NCBI GenBank assembly: GCA_014904845.1
Contig: MU119369.1
Coordinates: forward strand, 1-64,000
Length of the DNA: 64,000 bases
DNA from: Acephala macrosclerotiorum
Taxonomy: Eukaryota > Ascomycota > Leotiomycetes > Helotiales > Mollisiaceae
Reading direction: 5' to 3'
Position 1 is the first letter of the stretch. Every line of letters starts with the position of its first letter. This document shows, in pieces, positions 36,772 to 47,521 of this stretch. Below the pieces are notes generated by a model. The model made no database searches and had not been told where the DNA came from. It saw only the letters and a program-made list of their open reading frames with translations. Position numbers and translations under genes: made by a program.

Positions 36772-38058
36772 ATGTCCTCACCACTGCCCCCTCTCCCATT
36801 TGGAGCACGCACGCCTACCGAAGAAGTCCTGGTATCCAAGCCACAAGCCTCGAGCACAAGTGTAACCATTGAGCTCTCCAACATTCCCCTTCGGCCCAAG
36901 GAACCACCAAACCGAATTTCGGATGACCCAACTCCCCTTGCTTCTCCGTCTGCTACCGGCTTCAGCACACGTTACCGCCTTGATTGTGCAGGACTTGAGT
37001 ATATGATTGAGGGGCAAGGTGATGAGATCAACAGACTCATGGATACAGAAGATGAATTGAGAGAGAAAATTGCTGAGCTTACCAGAGAGAATTCTTCATT
37101 GAAGAGCGAGGTAGATAGCTTGACGAAGGACAACGCAAACCTCAAAAATAAGGTCGCTACCCTCAAAGCGAATCAAACAAATCAAAACGAGAACGCTAAA
37201 GATAAGGAACTACTCAAGATGACGAAGAGACTGGAAGGTCAGAATGCCCAGATCTCCAATCTGAAAAAAGACATTGAAAAGAAAAAGAAAGGAGCTGCCG
37301 ATCTCATCACAGCCCAAGCAAACGCTGCCGCCAAAGCTAAGAGCGATCAGGACCGCTCTACCGAGCAGGTCGACAAGGTCAAAACCGAGCTCACGCGTAA
37401 GAAGAATGCTCACAAAGGCACTCGCGAAGAGTTCGGAAGAATTGCTCGCCATCTCGGAGAAACTGAAAAGGAGCTTGGTGAACACAAAGTACGATTGGGC
37501 GCTGCTGAATGGAGACTCCAGCGGTACAAGATCGTTGGCGAGAAGGGAGGTTTGACCAGGAGCCGACACCTTATCCCTAACTACGATCCTGTCGTCAATA
37601 CTGCTGGTATTATTGCAGTACATGGAGGAATCATGGAGCTTGATATGATACTCTACCTCTTGGGTCATATCTCAATGGCCAACAGAAGTTGGTTCGAGAA
37701 TGCCTACCTTGTTCCGATCGATTTTCTGCACGATCCTAACAATCTGGAACTCTTGAAGGTCTCACCAAAGCTCTTGAGAATGCGAAATTTTCACGCGTCA
37801 ATACATCTGGATCTCAGGAAACGAACAGAACCTGGGTACGAACCACTGCGCCGTGATCTTGAGCGTTTCTCGGTTCTGCTGGAAGAGTGTCGAAGCGTTG
37901 AGGCGAGATTGAATGGCCTATACAGCACAAAGACTGAAGTTTATGCTGCTTTGGAAGCCATTCAGGAGAATGATGGGTGGCTGGACGAGCTAGGTAGCAT
38001 TGTCGCGAAGGTCCAAAGCGAGCGCCCCTTTGGAAGACGGCTTGATAGAGCTGGGTAG
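36772..38058 (+). CDS. Coiled-coil protein, family copy 1
   Basis: A single 428-codon frame starting MSSPLPPLPFGARTPTEEVL, a proline-rich N-terminus. Residues about 80-250 form a long Lys/Glu-rich coiled coil (DELREKIAELTRENSSLKSE). The C-terminal 140 residues form a helical domain, with IMELDMILYLLGHISMANRS and ERFSVLLEECRSVEARLNGL, whose pattern is shared with the gene at 51022 and with two broken copies at 45919 and 49464. No enzyme, DNA-binding or membrane motif is visible. Function unknown; a self-associating cytoplasmic or nuclear protein is the most that can be inferred. Confidence 0.8.
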   Translation: MSSPLPPLPFGARTPTEEVLVSKPQASSTSVTIELSNIPLRPKEPPNRISDDPTPLASPSATGFSTRYRLDCAGLEYMIEGQGDEINRLMDTEDELREKIAELTRENSSLKSEVDSLTKDNANLKNKVATLKANQTNQNENAKDKELLKMTKRLEGQNAQISNLKKDIEKKKKGAADLITAQANAAAKAKSDQDRSTEQVDKVKTELTRKKNAHKGTREEFGRIARHLGETEKELGEHKVRLGAAEWRLQRYKIVGEKGGLTRSRHLIPNYDPVVNTAGIIAVHGGIMELDMILYLLGHISMANRSWFENAYLVPIDFLHDPNNLELLKVSPKLLRMRNFHASIHLDLRKRTEPGYEPLRRDLERFSVLLEECRSVEARLNGLYSTKTEVYAALEAIQENDGWLDELGSIVAKVQSERPFGRRLDRAG

Positions 38059-40841
38059 GGATCGCTTCTTCCATACTGCAGCGCGCGTGTCTCTCTTGGT
38101 ATCGCCATGCTCTCTTGGCTCATAATGTTTGCTAAAGAGCTAGGTTTTGTCTTTTGCATCCTTGAAACTCGAAGGTATTTGGGATGATTCCATAGATTCT
38201 TAAAGGAGTGAGAATCTGATGACACATATCAACAGAATTGTCATTGAAAAAGAGTGAATTTGAGCGGATGCTATTTCGTCAAATGTGCTCTCTTTATGAT
38301 ATATTTCTTATAAACAAGTTTATGAAATTTCGAGATGTGGAAGTATAGGAGGCCCTGAGGGTGCGCCCAATAAGTATTGGCAAATGCAAATAGATATCAA
38401 CTCGACCAGCAACGCCACACTTCACCTTTCTTATCGTTCAGCTAATGTAAAACGTGGCGTGGCAAATGCCTAGCTTTCACCTCATTGAGCACATCACCTA
38501 AGATTGCAGACTTCGACTGATAGTACTGGCGTGAAGTTATACGCACGTATCTTCACAATACCCACATCCCGGTTTCCAATTCCTCTTGGCTTCTCCTTCA
38601 ACATTGAAGTCTGCGAATGAGGATTTAGCACATTGATAAGACCTCTCAATATGACCATACAAAAATTCTATGTTCGTTCATGAAACTCTTGATATTTAGG
38701 TATTTATTCCTGCCGTTACCGTACAGCATTTCGCGAGCTCTTGACATGCACGTTACGGTATGGCTAATATCAAAACAATAGCTCTCGCGATCCCTCCACA
38801 CCCAACCTCCAGTACTTCACCAAAACTAAACGTCATTACTTCTCAATCTTTGCTTTGCTGTTAACTGTGGATAAAGTGGTCTCGAATTTCGTAGCTATTC
38901 GAGGCCCACATTTGCGACCCGAGAACTAGATCCCAAGCAGAAACTTAGAGTCAACGCATCTTCAGCGCATTGCGTCACAGACATTTCGCAGTAAAGTTGC
39001 GCCAGTTATATCTTTCAAGCCACATTAGCTAATTATAAGCAAGCAGATTAACCGTTAACCTATGTTACTCGGATCAATTTGCGGACACTTCTGCGGCTGC
39101 CAGTGAGTGGCCTCTGATATGAGTTTAGGATTCCTAGCTACAGCAAATCTGCCCGCACACCAACCGTGAGCGCTCGACAAGATTCGGTCCCTTGATCTTT
39201 ACTGTCGTATTTTGCGCAGCTTGAAACACCCCCCTGCCTCCCCGCGCCGCTCTATCGCCGCAATCACACCGAAGCTTGCATCTCAATATAACCTAAACCA
39301 AGCTAAACACTTCAAAGACAGTGATGTACATTCTTCCGTTGGGAAGACGAGATGTCATCCCCCAATTCCCTTTCACATTTTGGAGCAGTCGCCAGCCTCC
39401 CAAAGTGGGGCCAGTCACAATGCCATCTACAAGACGCTGGTCGCGAGTTCTGGAATCGTCTTGAGGTCGATACGATGCTGCCATGGATTGATGAGATCTT
39501 TACCAGATCACGTGAAGCACGAAAGGCTGCAGCGAGAGAAGCAATAGCGGGGTAGAGCTCTAGCAGCAAAGGAATTGTGAGAGGTTCTGGTAGGAGGAAC
39601 GCGAATGGACAACCAGCGAATTTGGACTTTGGTGTGTTTGGTAGGTCTTGGTCAGCCCTTGGCCTCATAGTGCAGACAATTGCTTTGTATTGAGGATATT
39701 CTTGTCGAGGCCAAAGACTTCTTCCAATGCTGCCTCGATGTTCTCAGCAGGATAGAGACCATCACTTAAGTACGAGGCAGCTATATCGTAAAACTTTGAG
39801 ACGATGGGAATATTGAGAGTTTTCCGTTGAAAAGCAAGCTTCGGATGAATCGATAGTGATGCCAGTGATTAAGTCGTCGGCCGGTAGAGCAACCTACACA
39901 TAAACTGTTGCACAAACACCGACGAGAGTGGAGTTAGTCGAGGAGGTAGAATTAACGACACTGACGATGCCAACGGATGCCGCAGCGACAAGTAGCTGGG
40001 TGAAGGAGGGCATGTTGAGAAGAGGTCTGAGAAGGTGAGGATTGGCGAATGGAATGATTTTCGTCCCATCTTCAATGTATATCGAAGCGAAAAGCCTTGT
40101 CGTCGATGATGTGGGCTAAATGCTGGAGGTTTCGTAGATCAAAAACCAACTTGTGCTAGAGTCCATTGCTTGTCTTTCGCCCCCCCCCCCCTCCCCAACT
40201 TCGATCTATGGTCAAATAGCCTTTTCCACCAAACATACGCGCCTTTTAATCGATTGCGTGGTACTTTTCTTGATTTTGGTGGTGGGATAGCAGAGTGCCG
40301 CTGTCGATTTGTCCCCGAACTGTGACATGATACAGACGGCACAGATATTAAAGTACGAGTACCTGAATAGACTGCAGTTTCGTGCCATGTCGGTCTTGTG
40401 CTAAGGCGCGTTGTCCTGAGCCTCAAATGGTCAATGTCCCCACACAACTAGAACTAGCTCCCCACGCGTCCCTTCAAAAGCTATCAAAGAACGACAGGAC
40501 AGAAGTCTTTGCCTGGCCGACCCAGCTGCAAAGCACGGTATTGACCAATTGCCGGACGGAAATTGTCTAATTTGTGCGTGCCATGATGTCTTCAGTGTCT
40601 GATAAATGGGTGGTGAGTAGATTTGAGATCTCCGGACCGAGGTTAGGCCCCGAGGCTAGTTGAAGACCTTTGGCTGTAAATGACAGGACTCCGATTCAAA
40701 AATCAGATCCACGCAAACATAAACGTGGCGAAAGCATGGATCGTCCACATATTTCGAAAAAGTTGCTTAGAATCTGATTTGTCGAAGTGCCGGATTAGGA
40801 GGAGTTAGATGTCGATTCTCTGTTGTGTGTCTTTTGATGCT
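38059..40841. other. Intergenic
   Basis: About 2.8 kb without a supported gene. The part at 38200-39200 is AT-rich. Short frames at 39212-40075 on both strands overlap and are not convincing. A run of ten or more C lies at 40181-40192. Confidence 0.4.
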
Positions 40842-42088
40842 TCAGTAGTCTCGTTTCCTACAAAATCCTTTGCGACCAATGCGGCGACACCCTGAAGCAG
40901 TACATGGGAATGGACTCTCGTCGTGTGCTTCACGCAAGTGCCGGGTCAGTTCCTTCCGCATCTGAAAGACGATTTGTTGCTGGTTTTCGTCCGACTCTGA
41001 AGAAGGACCAGTGGTTGAGGAATGATATGGACACCCTTCGTGTGGACAAGTCCGAGCCCTTTTGTTGGGCGTTGCTTTCGGAGGGGACGGCTGAGAATCC
41101 TGAGTGCTGTCAGACAAATCGAGTTTGTGATAGCCCCGAAGATGCTGAGTCAGGTGATCTAGACGATGATCGGAATAATTGGAGCAATACGGGCAAGTGT
41201 AGACTGCTTTGGGGTCGAATTTGTCCAGGTGTCGATTTAGAACATCGAATCGTGAGAACGTCTCACCGCAGCTGCAGGCATAAGTTGCGTGCTGAGTTTG
41301 CCTTGCATGGCTATCGAGTCGAGCCTTGTTCCGAAATTGTGTTTTGCATTCTTGACATGTGTTTGGAGCCTCTTGCTGACTTTGCGCATGTTGAACTTGG
41401 ATCGTGCGGGGTTCATCGAACTCTTCCGTTGTTGGATCTTGCTCCTGTTGAAAGCCTGGTATAGCAGATTGCATAGCAGGTGTATTTAGAGGATATTGAT
41501 ATCTCGCTTCGTACAAACTGTTCATTCTAGTAAGTTGCAGTCAATGCATTTAGGGCAGGGAACTTACGATTGTTGAGGGATAACGTGCAGCAAGGATTCC
41601 CCAGAACCCATATCTTGCGTCCATTGTGTGGACGCCGCCAGATCAACGGGATCTGGGCTCGAAGGAAAGGCAAACGCTGAAGAGACGCCATTCAGGAACA
41701 AGGCGTCTGCAGCCTTGTAGTTGGTGTGGCTGGTAAAATCGAGGCGACCTGTATGATCCGGGAGATTGAAGGATTGACCAGGATTGGCGAGAAAAGGGTG
41801 GGATGTTGATGCCTGATAGTCACGTGACTTGTAATCACCAACAAATGGCCACCCCTTCTGTGTTTGTGTTGGAGTTGAAAACATCATCATGGACATCTTG
41901 TTCATCGTTGGAAAATTATGGTACGAGTTGAAAGGATTCAGATTCTGCTCGTATTGCTGGGCTTGATACACGTGATCACATGGAGACCTCGTTATGGTGT
42001 TTTGTGCAGATTCAGCCTCGCTGTAAGGCAAGCGCTCGGGATGATCTGATTGAGTGTGCTCCCACAGAGCTTGGCTGTTGGCAAACAT
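40842..42088 (-). CDS. C2H2 zinc-finger protein, probably truncated by a frameshift
   Basis: Two exons, 41568-42088 and 40842-41526, with a 41-bp intron (GTAAGT donor), give 401 residues. The start at ATG 42088 (MFANSQALWEHTQSDH) keeps only the second half of a possible first finger, because the frame upstream continues only through a TTG codon. A degenerate C2H2 array follows: CQECKTQFRNKARLDSHARQ, then CSCGETFSRFDVLNRHLDKF, CPYCSNYSDHRLDHLTQHLR, and CPHEGCPYHSS leading to ELTRHLREAH. The last finger, CTASGCRRIGRKGFCRKRD, stops at once. Reading on one frame over gives LLKHQKTHN, the missing zinc-binding His residues. This suggests a lost base or a sequence error. A nuclear transcription-factor role is inferred. 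Confidence 0.75.
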
Positions 42089-44914
42089 CTTCAGGTCAAG
42101 GCACAATGTTCATGCCCAATAGGGTGTTGTCTTGCTGTTCCGCGGTGGTTTTTGAATCGACCCAGTTCTTGATGTTGGTTGTTGTTTTGGCAACTGTTCT
42201 CGAATTTCTGTCTCCTGAAACCGACTCTATCTGGGTGCACTGAAAGAGGGCATCTGATTCTTCTAATAGTATTGCCTACGCAAGGCTGGGAGAGGATATC
42301 TAGAACGAAGTCATTGCCTTGGTGGTTCGCATTTCGGTGCTGGTGGTGCGCTCTGCGGCTCAGCCATGTCAAACCCGTTTCCTTCCCCCCTCCCATCCCC
42401 CCCACATTTGCTCACCGACATCCCTCCCCCGATTCCGTCTAAATTTACGAAGATCAGATGCACAGGGGTGCTTTTCACGGAATATCTGAGAACGCGCGCG
42501 TATTTTTAAGACTTTTTTAAGCCTATGAGCCTCCCCAACATGAGAAGCTCGGACCCTTGGCATCCGCTTTCGCTGAATTTTGGGGATGGGATACACAGAA
42601 CTTAGATCATACCATGGAAAGTGGAAAACAATATCCCCTTGGTACTTCTCCACCCGGTCCCTTTTGGGCCATAAATGATTGTATCGCTGACTTCTCTATT
42701 TAATAAGGATTTCCGGCTCGTCTAGTACGCCGTTGCGCTTTGATATCATGTTACAGAAGGGCTCACACATCCTGAAAGAGACCAGGTGTCCAGTATTCTT
42801 CAACTTACATGCTGCTATTGGGTGGAAATTTGGAAGTTTGCTAAGCGAGAGATAGATAGGATTCCACTCAATACATCATTTCGAGAAACATCTGAGCTCG
42901 TCATAGGCTTCCAAGCGAAAAAACGTAAGCTGTTCACGAAGAGCCAGGAAACTAGAGCCACCACAGTCGGGCGTGAGCAGCGTTGAACCCCTGTAGTCCT
43001 TCAATCGAAAGGGCGAGGTATTGAAAGAGAGAACAGAACTACTTTCGACTGCGTGATCATTTCGAACGAACCTTGGATGCCTTACCGAATTGTTGCTTCG
43101 TCTTAAAATGCATCCGGGATGGGGAGGGTTCGGGTCTGCCCTCCTCTCATTCTCTGGCTTTGTTTGCTTTGATTTGTGACCCAGTATTGCACACGCCCGC
43201 CTTGTCTTTGCAGTTTTCTACTGAATCATGGCACTGTTTCTTTGACACCCAATGCAGCATCCGGGGGTTTCTTCATCTTCTCGAGGAGAGAAAGGCCTCC
43301 TTATCATTGAAGTTGACCGCCTCGGTGTGTGAATTCAGTGTCCTTCTGTTTTGCTCCTCGGTGTCCATTTTGAGCAAATGATCTTCACAGCCTTCTGCTC
43401 TGCGCTTCGGTGGGTGTTTTGGGCGGACTACCTTCTGTCCTGGTTTTCGGTGTCTCCTTTAAGTAAAGCGTATCATCATCCCTTGCCCTTTCAGAAGAGG
43501 ACTGCAGGGTTTTATCGCTTGACAATGGTCGAGCTAGGGTGACGCTTTGTAGAAAGCGAAGGCTCGGTATCCAATCAATCAATTGCAAGGCTTCGAACAC
43601 CCGTAGCAAATCTGGATCTCTCTCACCGACTCTCTCACAGAAATTTTCACCGAGCCTGATCGAATGGAAGGTTAAGCCCAGAGACTCCCCGCCCTCCATC
43701 CCAATTCTGCCAGCCGTCGTGAATCGCTTCCTTCACAGGCAAACATTCCTCCCGTTCCAAGATGCTCTATTTCTAGATAAGTCGACCGCCTCACTTTCTC
43801 GAGCGCGTCGCAGGAAAATGTCCATCTCGCCCTTAACCCCAAGGGCTAAGCAGGAGACGCGTTTTGATGTTGCATTACTAAGAAGTCGTGATGTTCGTGA
43901 AGTAAGGTGCGGTGTAATAGAATAGGTGCTTATCATTGTTCGTCATCGGATGTGGGAGGGTGAAGCTTATCGCAGAGTGTTTATTGTTCACCTCGATAAA
44001 TCCAGCCTCGATACGTCATTAGCGCCGCATATCTTCCTTTGATTTCGGCGACAAGTTGTGCTTGAATTATAGGGTGAGTCTCTGGTTCAAGAATGATACC
44101 ATAACTGTCATCCTCTGTCGATGAAAAACATGTTGATAGTGGGATGGTTTGATGCTGTCGATGCCCTCGTACCAGGGAGTGTTTAGATTCTCAGGAAAGA
44201 CTAGTATGGAATGAAGACCTACCTGCAGCCAGCGGGGCCAATGGCGGAAAGAGCGAATGCTCATGTCTCGATAATGTCCCCCTGAGCTTGAAGATCCACC
44301 AAAGCCAATATTTGACCAGCTTGAGCAGCAAACGCATCGCTGCCGGAGGCTTTTTCACGAGCTAGTTTGCCATCTTTGCTTTTGCCGCCCCACCAGTTCC
44401 TCCTCCGCCTGCTGGGCAGCACCAAAAGCTTCGCCTACTAATTTCAGCTTCTACTCTTCCGCTCTTGTTGGATCCAGGAGTCGAGGTTTCTGAACTAATG
44501 CCAGAAGGGGACGTGCATGTGAGCAAGAATTAAAAAAGAGAATGGCTATCGGACCTTTGAGAATTGTGACACTCAACTCATCCGTGGAGCCATTCCATGG
44601 AATTTATATGGAGATTCGCTTAAATTATCGACTCCGCCCCTTTTTCATGGCGCCACAGGAACGATCGGGAGAGAAGTCAACCAGCTGCTGAGAGCTACGG
44701 GCTCATGGTAGAACAACGTTGAACCAGAAGATAAAATGCTAATTTTAGATGGTATAGAAGACTTTGTGGATACGCAAATATCAAGCTACTCCAGATGAAA
44801 CGCTGGTGGTAGATACAGCCAAGCCAAAGATTTCGTGTCATCGTGTACCGATCTCATTTCTCGTGAGGGATCTTTTTTGAACTCAGATATTTAGCAATAT
44901 AAACGTAATAAACG
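42089..44914. other. Intergenic
   Basis: No supported gene. At about 43318-43465 the phrase CTCGGTGT or TTCGGTGTC recurs several times; a related phrase recurs downstream of HEM1. Frames at 43073-43925 are unsupported. Confidence 0.4.
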
Positions 44915-45526
44915 TAAGAGCTTCGGGCATTACTCTGCGTACACCCCACCAAAATCTTGATTTCATTAACCACAACGCTTTCAATTAGCTTCTGCAATTA
45001 TAATTTATCGTTTCTGAGGTTGTATTCATTGTTTATCCTTGTATTTAGTGTACAGTTGCTATGCCCTTGCTTTGCAGCCCAAGTAAAGCTCAGCTTTGAT
45101 CCTGGCTTATAATGCTCTGCGATTATCCCATAAAGCAAATACCCATTTCTTAATACGCTTAATGTCTCGTTTTTTAAGGATTTTCGGTTTATATTGCTTT
45201 TCTTTTCGAGATCTACGAGAAGAGGGCGCGTTGATTATCTTTTAAAGTGAAGAGCGAGAGATCATTCCACTAGTAGCCTTCGCGATTTGACCATATGACT
45301 TTCCCTTTTGCCGCAAAACTCGGATCTTGCTTCTCGTAGGCGTATCCCACTCTTGACCAGGCTTATGAGCCATTGCTGGCGATGAGAGGATGCTATCGTC
45401 TATTGTAGCTTGTTTTTGAAGGTTTAAATCGAAGTGAAAATATGATTTAAGGTGAAGTTGTAATAATAAAAGTGAATTTAAGGGTGCTCGCTTAAGGTGT
45501 ACGCAGAGTAATGCCCGAAGCTCTTA
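44915..45526 (-). mobile_element. Internally deleted Tc1/mariner-type element
   Basis: Exact 31-base inverted termini occupy 44915-44945 and 45496-45526, both starting with TA followed by AGAGCTTCGGGCATTACT, so the TA may be the duplicated target typical of Tc1/mariner. Inside, on the minus strand, lies the N-terminal part of a transposase: GQEWDTPTRSKIRVLRQKGK followed by SYGQIAKAT, a helix-turn-helix, then KPKILKKRDIKRIKKWVF and ARIKAELYLGC. In-frame stops after SRSSL and after DNRRAL show decay, and the catalytic DDE region is missing. It is non-autonomous. Confidence 0.85.
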
Positions 45527-45918
45527 TATTATTAACCTTTTAGCAATGATAAATATCTTTGATCTATGAAAAAATAAAACCTATTCCGTGCTGATCGAAT
45601 CACGGGAAACTTCAAATTTTTAATTCCTAGAGTTGAGAAACGAAAGATTAATCATAACGTAAAAGGTAGTCCGAGGAGAATTAGATCAATTAGATCTAAA
45701 TAGATACAATTGTAGTCAATCCCTCCACGGGCTTTCGTGATTCCAACTAATGACGAGGATCCCATTTTTGTTCCACGTGATACAAGCGACAATGCATAAA
45801 AACTTCAATTTGTCCTTAAGATTCTCCTTCATGTCTTCACCATTCTTCGGTGCCTTGTTTTCCCCACACCAACCATCTAGAACAATCATGAACTTAAGGG
45901 CCTTATCGTCAATCCTCA

Positions 45919-46860
45919 GTGCATTCCAAAGCATCAGAGTCGAACATCATGCTACGAAGATTACCTTCGACGTGGCTAGATCAGGGTCAAGTCCAATTCT
46001 TCAACCAGAACCAAACCAAGCTATCCTCTACCGACAAAACGCAAGGCGAAATCCAGGCTTATGATAGCGGGCTCAAGAAAGCGACAATGAGTCTTGAACC
46101 AAATGATTATGAGGCGGTTAGAGATCTAGCTGCACTATACCGAGTAGAAACATTGTTAACTGCTGGGAGAGTGGCAGTAGGTAACGTTCAAATTCCCCTT
46201 AAGAAGTAAAATGCCAAAAACATTGTTGCAACACGCCAAATCGTAGCGACTAAAGCACAATTAGCCGCCGAGCAGACCAAAAGCTCAAGATTGCAGCTCG
46301 AGTTGTTGAAAGCCAAGGAGGGAATTGAATGTTTAAATCCTGGCTCGGCTGAGTTTCCTTCTCGAAGGCCGAGGAAAGCCTGAGAGTAAATCTGCATCCG
46401 CTGCCGGCAATCGAGCCAGCACGATGGCAAGATTTTCCTCGACGCTCTCCTGTACAAGTTTGGTCTCATTTCAATGAAGGATAAAGCTTTGTTTTACGAA
46501 GCCTATAAGACTTTTCCAGACTGGTATCTCGAATCAGAAGATAACTTGCGATCGCTCCTCGAGTTTCCGAACAGAATGGGGCTTCTGAATTTGCGTGGAT
46601 CCATAGCAAGGGAGCTGAAAAAGACACGAAAGGAGCACGTGGGGAGAATCAAGGGCTTCAAAGAGATGGAGGTGGAATGTAAAGCTGTCAGAGTCCATTT
46701 ATATGGACAATACGAAACTGAGAGAGAGGCTAGTGAGGCTTTCGAGAAGAACGTTCTGGTCCTCAGGGATATCAGGAGAATGTGGAACATTGTGCGTAAA
46801 TTACAGTTAACAGGGAGGGAAAGTTTCATGGAAACCCGTTTGGAGAACCAGGAATTATAG
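45919..46860 (+). pseudogene. Broken coiled-coil family copy 2
   Basis: Coiled-coil sequence (EPNDYEAVRDLAALYRVETL, then KAQLAAEQTKSSRLQLELLK) is interrupted by in-frame stops at about 46207 and 46379. It then moves to another frame for HDGKIFLDALLYKFGLISMK and continues to the stop at 46860 through SEDNLRSLLEF and EVECKAVRVHLYGQYETERE. The HDGK, NLRSLLEF and ASEAFEKN elements line up with HDGKWD, NLKFHLNNP and ALEAFEKS of the gene at 51022. The last frame alone (46474-46860, 128 codons) could be called a gene, but it is only the C-terminal piece. Confidence 0.7.
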
Positions 46861-47521
46861 AGGGAGGCAGGTATATCTGGCAGTTGGAGTGCTTTTCTCG
46901 GATGTAATCTCGGATGCATATTGTGTAGAGAAGAGTTCCAGTACTTGGATGATTAACAACGAAATATACAATTGAAACTGCCATTCAGGAAATCCTCTTG
47001 TCCATACAAGAATCAATTCCTAAATATGTAAAGTGTAACGTGCGGTATCTTTGTAAATGACATCGCTATGGATGGTAAAGTTCTTTGTTCCCTGGGACAT
47101 GGACGTTGCACAGCAATTCGGCTCCAGATCATCTCATGCCAACTCCTACTAACTTCCAAGATATAAAAGTAGATTTCAGGACATATCATACTCGCCGGAC
47201 GCCGTTCTCAGATTAGACAATTCCCGCTAGCTCTCATTCTCCGCTATCGTAAGTCGCTTTCGACACTTTCCAAGCGGAACTATACAGAACCAGGCGGAAC
47301 GTATACTGACACTTTTCAATCTCCCAGTCACCTTCCGTCTTCACCAAACACGTAAAAATCCGCTCTTCCACCAGACAACTGGTTCCCTCTGCCGTGTTGC
47401 GCTGTAAGTCCATCTCCCTCAGCGCAAACCTCCCACTGACACTCCAGATCTCTCAAAGAACCTGCGCAGTTGCCGCGCACAGCGGACACCTTTCTCTCTC
47501 CGAACAATCGCTTTCAAAACA
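46861..47521. other. Intergenic, promoter side of the 47522 gene
   Basis: No supported gene. A C/T-rich leader with CCACCAGACAACTGG-like sequence precedes the ATG at 47522. Confidence 0.4.

Noticed and set aside
45716..45934. Leftward 72-codon frame rich in charged residues
   Set aside because: No homologous pattern and no partner exon. It overlaps the start of the coiled-coil pseudogene on the other strand.
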